From JBKHYJ01 sp046565505 (lineage in GTDB: Bacteria; Acidobacteriota; Blastocatellia; UBA7656), in assembly GCA_046565505.1 (NCBI GenBank), contig JBKHYJ010000095.1, forward strand, positions 1-64,000: a DNA stretch of 64,000 bases, read 5' to 3'. Within the stretch, counting starts at the first letter, position 1; every line of letters starts with the position of its first letter. This document shows positions 7,859-14,359 of this stretch, in pieces. The notes below the pieces were generated by a model. That model saw only the letters and a list, made by a program, of their open reading frames with translations, ran no database searches and was not told the DNA's origin. The position numbers were made by a program, and so were the translations under genes.

Positions 7859-9592
7859 TCACTGTTTAATCTGCCTCCAGGACATGAGCGATACTTTACC
7901 CACCGCCTGCCCGCCATTGAAGTCGAGCGTAAATGAGCCGGTTATCTCATTATCATCGCGGTCAACCGGCGAGGCATTCGACCCGGTAGTCCCGTGAGCG
8001 TTCGTGTTGTTGAGCGCGAGGACCTGGCCGCTGATTTCTCCGTTGCCGCTCAGATAGACCTGCTCACCCGCGTAGCAAATCCCGTTGAACCTTATAATCC
8101 CTGAGCCCGCGCCCACATCGCCCCTAATGTCTAAGTCTTGCACGGCGGCCATCAGGATGTTGACGCTGACGAAGGGCGGAAGCTCGGGGGTAATCATACT
8201 CGTCAGGTTCGCCTCCATATACGGGTTGCCGGTGAGAGTTATCGAGCCAGTCGAGAGTATAGTGGTGTGAAGAGGGTGCGCGAGCGAACCGGCATTACCT
8301 GTGATCTTCACGTTCCCCCCGTTCTTGGGGCTGGCGCTCGGGGTGCTGAAGTTATAATTATCGACCCCGACGACGTAAAACGTATGGCCGCTTGCGCCTG
8401 TCGAATTGCTAGGAATGTTCCAGTCGCCGCTCGAATAGCTCCACCCGTAGCTGGATAGATTGCTTGTCGAATGAGAGAAAGTAATGGATGTGCTGCCACG
8501 GCTTATGCTGACAGCTTCAGGGTTGGTCTGGTCTACAACACCCGAAGAGTTGCTATCTACCGCGGCTGTAAAGCTGCTGTATTGCGAGCTGGGTATCCCC
8601 AAGCTATCGGCAAGCTTCCTCAGTCGGACGGTCGCGGCGCTACTGCCGGTCAAGTCACGTGTGGCGCCATTAGCAAAGCCGGGGTCCAGCAAAATCACGT
8701 CTGCTTTTTGAACGATATAATCTTGCAGATGAGGGCTGGAAGTCGAAGTGCCGGCCGTGACGAATTTCGGGATGTAGAGCCGGTCCTGCCCGCCCGCATG
8801 GAATCCGCCTATATTCCCTGAAGTAGTAAAAGTCCCTGTGCCTACTGCGGTGGCAGTCTGCGCTATATCCGCGCTTGCGGCCACAGTGAGGTTGTTATTT
8901 GAATGCACGCCGCCGTACGCCCCTTGAATCTGGGCGTTGCCACTCACTACGACATCTCGTTGCGCGACGAATGCGGGATAGGGAATAAAGCCGACCCAGG
9001 CCTCCAGCGTAACCGACGAGCTCCCATATGTGCCCGTCGAGTAAAGCACTACACGGTTGTTAGTATCCGTGGCGGGGTTGCCGTCCTCCCAGGCCGCCGC
9101 GAGATTGAAGTTCGGGACCTTGACGGACGCGGCGCTCGTTGATTTCTCATCGTCGATGAGGTGAACGCTGTAATACGCGCCCGGCACCGGGGTCAGATTC
9201 CCGGATGGATCAGTGTTTGCACTGTAAAGGCTGTGCCCCTTCGACGAATCGTCGGTCATCATCACGGAGTGGGAATCGAAGTGCGCGGAGTTAGTGAAAG
9301 GGTTGTTGCCCGTCAGGTAGTTGTTGCTGATGGTCCCGCGCTCGGCGAGCAACGCTGTGAAGTCTCCGCCGGTGTAATTTCTAATGAGGCCTACCGCATG
9401 GTTGAGCCCCGCCTCCGCGGCCTGAAACGCCTGCGTCTGGTTCGCGTAAGTGTTACTCACGCCCAGTTCCGACACCGACGTCAGGCTTATTCCCATTGTC
9501 AGCGCGAGCATCAGCGACATCATAAGCAGCACCATCACCAGGGCCGCGCCCTTCTCGCTGTCATTCTTCGTAATCATCGTGTTATTCCTCAT
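7859..9592 (-). CDS. PilX-type pilus assembly protein, operon B
   Basis: 577 residues. The N-terminus 'SEKGAALVMVLLMMSLMLALTMG' is a PilX_N prepilin-like anchor, followed by 'ANQTQAFQAAEAGLNHAVGLIRN', the conserved PilX/PilX-like helix. The rest is a Gly/Ser/Asn-rich beta region facing the periplasm. The start at 9592 follows GGAGG with an 8-nt gap. Last gene of operon B, 54 nt after the PilW-like gene. Same order and type as the 687-residue protein of operon A, but the soluble regions have diverged. Likely a minor tip subunit of a type IV pilus. Confidence 0.8.
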   Translation of the reverse strand: MRNNTMITKNDSEKGAALVMVLLMMSLMLALTMGISLTSVSELGVSNTYANQTQAFQAAEAGLNHAVGLIRNYTGGDFTALLAERGTISNNYLTGNNPFTNSAHFDSHSVMMTDDSSKGHSLYSANTDPSGNLTPVPGAYYSVHLIDDEKSTSAASVKVPNFNLAAAWEDGNPATDTNNRVVLYSTGTYGSSSVTLEAWVGFIPYPAFVAQRDVVVSGNAQIQGAYGGVHSNNNLTVAASADIAQTATAVGTGTFTTSGNIGGFHAGGQDRLYIPKFVTAGTSTSSPHLQDYIVQKADVILLDPGFANGATRDLTGSSAATVRLRKLADSLGIPSSQYSSFTAAVDSNSSGVVDQTNPEAVSISRGSTSITFSHSTSNLSSYGWSYSSGDWNIPSNSTGASGHTFYVVGVDNYNFSTPSASPKNGGNVKITGNAGSLAHPLHTTILSTGSITLTGNPYMEANLTSMITPELPPFVSVNILMAAVQDLDIRGDVGAGSGIIRFNGICYAGEQVYLSGNGEISGQVLALNNTNAHGTTGSNASPVDRDDNEITGSFTLDFNGGQAVGKVSLMSWRQIKQ

Positions 9593-9646
9593 CGCGTCGC
9601 CCTCCTGAATGAGTAATGAATGATGAGATATGAGTTCTGCCGGCGC

Positions 9647-10267
9647 TCACCGATTCCTGAGCCGTATGGCGGACCTAAAATGCACCTCGCGGTAGCGCGG
9701 ATCGGAGCTCTGTACCCCCGCAGGCACGGCCCACAGGTCAATGTCGACCTCCTTGCGCGAGTGGTTCGTCGTATCGGGGTCCGCGAACGTGACGTTGGTA
9801 ATGTTTTCGGCGATTGCCACCCGCCTGCGGTCCGACGTGGTCGGCTGATTATTGTCTATCATCACCAGGGTGTTGGTCGTGGTGTCCAGTTGCAAAGTCA
9901 CGTCCTCTGACGCAACTATCACGTCGGTGTCGGCCGTCAACGTCGAGGTGGTCGCCCCGTCGCCGTTCAAGTCGCCCTTCAGGTGAAGAGAACTGCCCGA
10001 GTCGGTCCCACCGAAATCAACGAAGGTCAGCCAGTTCACCGTGGTCCTGCCCGTGGGGTTGGTCCCGGCGCTGCGGATGATTTCTCCCAGCCGCGCAATG
10101 GCGAACCGGCCGTTCCGTGCCGCGTCGGCGTAGCCTTCTTCGTATCGGTATATGATTTGGGACCTGTTGAGCAGCGTGAAGGCTGTGCCCATAATTAACG
10201 TCATCACCGCCAGCGCGACAGTGACTTCCATAAGCGAGAAGCCCTTTTCATTCATGAGTGATTTCAT
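9647..10267 (-). CDS. PilW-family minor prepilin, operon B
   Basis: 206 residues. Prepilin site 'NEKGFSLMEVTVALAVMTLI' with +1 Phe and +5 Glu, then a helix and 'DAARNGRFAIARLGEIIRSAG', matching PilW-type minor pilins ('AR.GR.A...L...IR.AG'). GAGG precedes the ATG by 4 nt. It follows the PilV-like gene by only 6 nt, so the two are translationally close. The shorter soluble domain than in the operon-A homologue suggests a different partner surface. Confidence 0.85.
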   Translation of the reverse strand: MKSLMNEKGFSLMEVTVALAVMTLIMGTAFTLLNRSQIIYRYEEGYADAARNGRFAIARLGEIIRSAGTNPTGRTTVNWLTFVDFGGTDSGSSLHLKGDLNGDGATTSTLTADTDVIVASEDVTLQLDTTTNTLVMIDNNQPTTSDRRRVAIAENITNVTFADPDTTNHSRKEVDIDLWAVPAGVQSSDPRYREVHFRSAIRLRNR

Positions 10268-10273
10268 AGCGCC

Positions 10274-10744
10274 TCAATTCTGGTAAACGATCATCGTCAC
10301 GGTTATGCCGTTGGCCAGGCCCCGCGCAGGGATGTCCTGCACCACTTTGATCGTTACTGTACGCACGTCGTCCTTCGTCCCCGGACCCGTAGAGACCTTC
10401 CAACTGACGTTCAAAGTCCCGGCCGGCGTGCCTGTGACCGTAGTACGATGGTTGCTGTTTGAGGAACTGTAGTTGATGTCCCCGCCCAAAGTTAGCTTCG
10501 GGTCTTCCGTAGTAGTGGTCCACACTGCCAGGCGCAGCTTATCCGCCTGCTCCTGCGCCGCGGTGGCAAGGACGCTCAGAATGTTGGAAGTCGAGTTGGC
10601 GCGCGAAACAGAAACCGACATCCCGACGATCGAAACAAGCCCGACCGTCAGCACTGTCACAGCGATCATCAACTCGATCAATGAAAAGCCGCGCTCGCCC
10701 TCGCGAGATTGTGGGAGATGATTCTTTAGCACTTGCTCGACCAT
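10274..10744 (-). CDS. PilV-like minor prepilin, operon B
   Basis: 156 residues. Leader up to 'EGERGFSLIELMIAVTVLTVG' with +1 Phe and +5 Glu and a hydrophobic helix, then 'LATAAQEQADKLRLAVW', the PilV-like segment. A TTG at 10762 opens the same frame, but the ATG at 10744 with GGGG 8 nt upstream is the likelier start. There is a 29-nt gap to the GspH-like gene and a 6-nt gap to PilW. Minor pilin of the inner-membrane priming complex. Confidence 0.8.
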   Translation of the reverse strand: MVEQVLKNHLPQSREGERGFSLIELMIAVTVLTVGLVSIVGMSVSVSRANSTSNILSVLATAAQEQADKLRLAVWTTTTEDPKLTLGGDINYSSSNSNHRTTVTGTPAGTLNVSWKVSTGPGTKDDVRTVTIKVVQDIPARGLANGITVTMIVYQN

Positions 10745-10773
10745 TATTAGTACCCCGATCAATGAATCCAGAA

Positions 10774-11319
10774 TCAGTGAATCCAGACCTGGCCCCTAAG
10801 ATTTACGCTAACCGTGGCGGTCTTGGAGACGCTCGTAAGCGTGATGTCCACCTGGCCCGCGCCGATGGGCAGCTCGCCGCGCGAGGTGTATGCGACTCCC
10901 TTCCCATTTGTAAGAGTCATGCCGCCTGCCGTTACCCTCACCGTTATCCCTGATGGCGGCGTCTCCACGAAATAACTCTGCGTGACGTCGTCGGGGTCGC
11001 TGCTGTCCGGTATGCCATCCGGCGCGCCCACGGGCGAGAAGTCATATCCGTACTGGATCACGTTCCCGCTCGAATTGGTGTTGAAAGAAACCACCGCATT
11101 CTTGTTTTTCGCCATGGCGAGGGCACGCCCGCCGGCCAGTCGCTCGGCGATGCGTTGGGCGGCGCTGCGCAGGTTATATGCTCTGATCGTGTTGGCGACC
11201 ACGGGCAGCGCGATTGCCAGTACGATGGAAACTATCATGAAGATAATCACCGTCTCGACTAGCGACCTCCCTGCCTCGCCATCCCTTTTTACGGCGGTAT
11301 GTGAGGTGCTGTTTAGCAT
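10774..11319 (-). CDS. GspH/FimT-like minor pseudopilin, operon B
   Basis: 181 residues. The N-terminus 'GEAGRSLVETVIIFMIVSIVLA' has the Gly(-1) and +5 Glu of prepilins but Arg instead of Phe/Met at +1, which is unusual. Next comes 'YNLRSAAQRIAERLAGGRALAMAKNKN', the GspH/FimT helix. First gene of operon B. GGAG lies 8 nt before the ATG. The sigma-54 type promoter at 11471-11487 is about 150 nt upstream. If the odd +1 residue still allows cleavage, the protein joins the pilus; if methylation is altered it may remain as an inner-membrane factor. Confidence 0.75.
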   Translation of the reverse strand: MLNSTSHTAVKRDGEAGRSLVETVIIFMIVSIVLAIALPVVANTIRAYNLRSAAQRIAERLAGGRALAMAKNKNAVVSFNTNSSGNVIQYGYDFSPVGAPDGIPDSSDPDDVTQSYFVETPPSGITVRVTAGGMTLTNGKGVAYTSRGELPIGAGQVDITLTSVSKTATVSVNLRGQVWIH

Positions 11320-11470
11320 TAGTGAGGCTCCACACGGTTCGGGGCTATTGCTCTTAAGACCTGCGACACCTTTAAGATTTTCCCAAGGGGCATTAGCGTG
11401 CAGAGCGTTACAATGCGTTCCTTCTCAATCTCTAGTTTTCACTGTGATGCCCAACACGATGACCACTTTA

Positions 11471-11487
11471 GGGCAAGACTCGTGCCG
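11471..11487 (-). promoter_or_regulatory. Sigma-54 (-24/-12) promoter of pilin operon B
   Basis: Minus strand reads CGGCACGAGTCTTGCC: GGCAC and TTGC intact, and GG and GC exactly 10 nt apart. Transcription would begin near 11461, about 140 nt before the GspH-like start. Just upstream, forward bases 11496-11513 hold a tandem GCGGGCATA repeat that could be an activator site. Confidence 0.65.
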
Positions 11488-11897
11488 ATGGGATTGCGGG
11501 CATAGCGGGCATAGCCGGCTGGTAACAGTTTGAACGGCGTCACGCGGGCGGCCCGGTAAAAAAAGCGCGTTCCGCGCCGGTCTCACCTGATTCGGTAAGC
11601 GGCCGAAACTCGCCCCCGGCAAGATGAGCGTTGTCGCCGCTCAAAGGCGAGGCGCGCCTGCCGGGCGCGCGTATTTTTCAGCCGGCGGCAGTGTCACTCA
11701 TGAACACAGTTTGGATAGGCTGCGGTGATCCTGCTCGGGGTAAGCTTGCTACGGGGCGTTGAATACCGCTTCGAGCCGCCGACACGCGCCCGCGCGCAAT
11801 AAGTGTGGCTCGTGCCGCACCTGAACAGGTATCTTCACAGGCTATTTCGATAGGTTTGTTTAATGGTTGAGCGGGCCGTAACGTATCGCGCGAAGCC
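11488..11897. other. Intergenic region with orphan plus-strand terminator
   Basis: No coding gene is supported. On the plus strand at 11652-11678 a GC stem (GCGCGCC 11652-11658 / GGCGCGC 11664-11670) is followed by GTATTTTT, an intrinsic-terminator shape, preceded by a small GAGCG/CGCTC hairpin near 11625-11640. No plus-strand gene precedes it, so it could end a short RNA; I see no convincing promoter for one. Confidence 0.4.
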
Positions 11898-12455
11898 CTA
11901 ACGATTTTCTTCCTTGCACTCCCCGCCCTGGATGCGCTCTTGTATGCAGCGCAGCAGCGTATCTTCGAGCTCGCCTTTGGACGTGAGTTGAACCCACTCC
12001 GTGCCGGTCACGCTGTCGGTCATTCCCTCGAACCTGGCGTATACTCCGACCTGCGCGGTCTTCGGGGACGCGGGGCCGATTTGAAAGCGCAGGACGTATC
12101 GCCCCTTGCTCCAGTTGCGAACGTCGCGCCTGGGAACGTCGGCATAATGCTGAAGCTGGCTTATGGTAGGTATGCCTTTGATGAAGATGACTGACTTCGT
12201 GATCAGCGTGCACTCGCCGGTCGTCGCGTTGCAGTCCTCTTTATCCAGAGGGATCTCGCGCGTTTCAAGCATCTGTTTTACGACCGTCACGACCTCGTCG
12301 CGCTGGGCGGCGATGATCGACGGGTTAGGCAGAGGCTTTGCGGACTTCGGCCGGTCAAACTGTATCTGCGCGCCAGAAGTCATGGCGGCCAGAAAAAGTA
12401 AGAGCAATGCGCGCGCGGCATCACCGCATCCGAACACAACCGTTTTATTCAACAT
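11898..12455 (-). CDS. Exported protein of unknown function
   Basis: 185 residues beginning with a signal peptide (MLNKTVVFGCGDAARALLLL…, cleavage near SGAQ). The mature part has 'RDEVVTVVKQMLETREIPLDKEDC' and a CX6C pair in DCNATTGEC that could form a disulfide, then a beta-rich C-terminal half ending in 'LLRCIQERIQGGECKEENR'. I do not recognise the family. The open frame continues far upstream to 13001, but that part is antisense to the DUF1573 gene. The start at 12455 has AAGAAGG upstream and begins the signal peptide, so it is preferred. Divergent from the candidate selenoprotein, sharing a 240-nt spacer; a link between the two Cys-bearing periplasmic proteins is possible but unproven. 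Confidence 0.7.
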   Translation of the reverse strand: MLNKTVVFGCGDAARALLLLFLAAMTSGAQIQFDRPKSAKPLPNPSIIAAQRDEVVTVVKQMLETREIPLDKEDCNATTGECTLITKSVIFIKGIPTISQLQHYADVPRRDVRNWSKGRYVLRFQIGPASPKTAQVGVYARFEGMTDSVTGTEWVQLTSKGELEDTLLRCIQERIQGGECKEENR

Positions 12456-12693
12456 GGGCTTTACCTTCTTACGAATTATAATTTGAACGATAGCAGCGCG
12501 ACCTGCTTTATTCAAGGTGCTGGTCCGGGTGACTGACGCCTTCAAGACCGCTTTCCTTTTGCGCCTCCGGCAAAGAGTAGAACGACGGGGGCATCTGCCT
12601 TTGCCTGCACATTCCCACCGCATTGCGCGAACCGGCATGGCTGAATTAATCTTTGAAAGTGATTTGCGAAGAACCCCCGGGTGGCGAATTTTC

Positions 12694-13485
12694 ATGACGC
12701 ATAAAGCCATTAAGAGACTCTTTAATCTGGCCGCGGCCGCGCTGATCTCCGTCGCGAGTTTGCAGCAGCCTCGCGCGCAGCAACCGGCGGCGACGCCACC
12801 CGTGGCCCCCGCGGCCCCGAAGATGGTCGTACCTTTCAACAGCTTCAACTTCGGCGACGTATACAAAGGCGAAGTAATCAGCCACATCTTCGTCATACGG
12901 AACGAAGGCACCGCCGATTTACAGATAAAAGATTTCGCCGCCGGCTGAGGGTGCGAAGTGATTGGCTCGGACAGAGTCATCCCTCCTGGTAAGGAAGGCA
13001 AAGCGCAATTAGAGGTTAATACGGCGAATCAGGCGGGCCCGATCGCTAAAATGGCGACGCTCCGCACGAACGACCCCGAGCGGCCCAATGTCGTACTGAG
13101 CCTCGTGGCTAACGTCTTGACCAGTTCCGATGGCGGCCCCGTGAGGGGAGTCGCGATCCGTGCGGGCAAACACATCGGGCCGATTTTTTTGGGCCCGGAT
13201 GTTCACGGGGCTTTCAGCCTGGTCGCAGGTGAAAGGGGCAAGATCGAATTCACGATCACGGCCGAGCGCGGCCCTGTAAAAATCGTCCGCGTCGAAGGCG
13301 GCGGAAAGAATTTCGTCTCGCGCGTGGAAACCCTGGAGCAAGGGAAAAGCTATAGACTAATAGTGGAGTTTTTACCTGTCGAGACGGCGGGTCAGTTCGG
13401 GGAACAGTTGCGAGTTATTACAGACAGCGCCGAGTTGCCCTACTTCCCAATAAGCGTGTATGCGGCGGTACAACCAAAGCGATAG
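12694..13485 (+). CDS. DUF1573-like exported protein, candidate selenoprotein (in-frame TGA)
   Basis: Read through the TGA at 12946-12948, this gives 263 residues. Signal peptide to about residue 30; Ala/Pro linker; DUF1573 domain about 40-130 ('FNFGDVYKGEVISHIFVIRN', 'PPGKEGKAQLEVNT', 'ATLRTNDPERPNVVLSL'); then a second Ig-like domain. In DUF1573 proteins the segment after the 'N.G..L.I' strand is usually SCGC-T. Here it reads G-(TGA)-G-C-E, so TGA (codon 85) replaces the first Cys and Cys87 keeps the second. The frame and family match continue unbroken after the stop, and a SECIS-like hairpin follows it. Alternatives: recent nonsense mutation, sequencing error, or two polypeptides. An upstream ATG at 12637 is possible, but 12694 starts the signal peptide. 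Confidence 0.6.
12946..12985 (+). promoter_or_regulatory. SECIS-like element directly after the TGA codon
   Basis: TGA at 12946-12948. Apical hairpin TGGCTC (12963-12968) / GAGTCA (12974-12979), six pairs with one G-U, and a 5-nt loop GGACA starting with two Gs. A lower stem GAGGG (12947-12951, including the GA of the TGA) pairs with CCCTC (12981-12985). The loop begins 20 nt after the TGA. This matches the usual bacterial SECIS description (short loop with G in its first two bases, close behind UGA) and resembles E. coli fdhF in spacing. Confidence 0.5.
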
Positions 13486-13520
13486 CCGGCCGGCGGTATT
13501 GAGGAAACCTGCCGGCCGGC
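13485..13520. terminator. Bidirectional terminator between convergent genes
   Basis: GCCGGCCGGC at 13485-13494 pairs perfectly with GCCGGCCGGC at 13511-13520; the loop can be closed further by GGT/ACC. It overlaps the last base of the DUF1573 stop codon and lies 14 nt from the end of the minus-strand gene at 13535. No marked T-run. Confidence 0.55.
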
Positions 13521-13534
13521 CGCGACAGACTGCA

Positions 13535-14221
13535 TTACCGTCGAGTGACTCGAATCAACATCTCCGTTCCGTTTTCCAGTTTCAGTTCTTTGCTGCCATT
13601 AATAGCAATTGAGCCCGCACCGCCCGCGCCCCCGAGTATCAGCCCGATCGCCGCGCCTTTGCCACCCCCGGCTATGCCGCCTATGATGGCCCCCGCCGCC
13701 GCGCCGATGCCGCCGCGCTTAAGCGTCTGCTTGCCGCGGCTGCCCGACTCGACCCTGCCTTCTTCGTCAACCTTCCCGGCGGAGTCCGAGCCCGACTCGT
13801 AAATGCGAACGACTTGCGCGCGCATCGGGCCGCTGCCGCCTTCCTGAAGCTCAATAGAGTCGAAGGCGAGGACCATCGTCGTGCGCCCCTGGACTCGCCC
13901 CGACTTCCGAATAGAACTGACGTGGCCCGTCACGCGCGCGCCATCGTAGCGCGCGGGGTTCACGACGGTCGCGGTGAATCGGTCGCCGATGCGAGAATCC
14001 TTACTCGATATATCGTTGTTGAGACGCACCCGCAGATTAGTCCCTACAGGGACGAGCGCCGTGTTGGTGCCCGCAGACCTCCGCTGTATCACGGGCCTGC
14101 GGCCGCGCCGCGCCTGGCCGTCCGCTGTTGTCGAAGAGTGCTCAGTAATTAACGGCAGCCCGCCCGCGAACACCGCCGCGAGCAGCGCGAGCAAGCTTGT
14201 TTTCATAAAAATCTGTCTCAT
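13535..14221 (-). CDS. Exported glycine-zipper protein (unknown function)
   Basis: 228 residues. Signal peptide (MRQIFMKTSLLALLAAVFAG), basic linker 'RRGRRPVIQRRSAG', then a beta-rich domain ('VPVGTNLRVRLNNDISSKDSRIGDRFTATVV', 'YDGARVTGHVSSIRKSGR') reminiscent of domains governing surface/envelope proteins. A glycine-zipper stretch follows at about 165-205 ('GIGAAAGAIIGGIAGGGKGA…'), able to insert in membrane or oligomerise. It ends 'LELENGTEMLIRVTRR'-like. The ATG at 14221 follows GGAGG with a 6-nt gap; the longer frame to 14293 lacks this. Similar proteins are common in Acidobacteriota, but I know no assigned role. It stands alone, convergent with the DUF1573 gene. Confidence 0.7.
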   Translation of the reverse strand: MRQIFMKTSLLALLAAVFAGGLPLITEHSSTTADGQARRGRRPVIQRRSAGTNTALVPVGTNLRVRLNNDISSKDSRIGDRFTATVVNPARYDGARVTGHVSSIRKSGRVQGRTTMVLAFDSIELQEGGSGPMRAQVVRIYESGSDSAGKVDEEGRVESGSRGKQTLKRGGIGAAAGAIIGGIAGGGKGAAIGLILGGAGGAGSIAINGSKELKLENGTEMLIRVTRR

Positions 14222-14359
14222 CGTTTCCCTCCGAGCATGGCTTGATCCCTGGCAGAAACACTCTGGCTTCGAAGCCTCGTCCCCCAATTCCATGATAATA
14301 CATCCGCGTAGCTGGCAAAAGCCGGCGGCCAGTGGATATAATCCTTCCCCTATTGCCGA

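Noticed and set aside
12694..12948. DUF1573 gene as two separate proteins or a plain pseudogene
   Set aside because: The second half has no start with a ribosome-binding site next to the stop, and the only lesion is TGA at a conserved Cys with a hairpin behind it. Kept as the main alternative, not as the call.
12456..13001. Long N-terminal extension of the minus-strand exported protein (frame open to 13001)
   Set aside because: It is antisense to the DUF1573 gene; the signal peptide and ribosome-binding site are at 12455.
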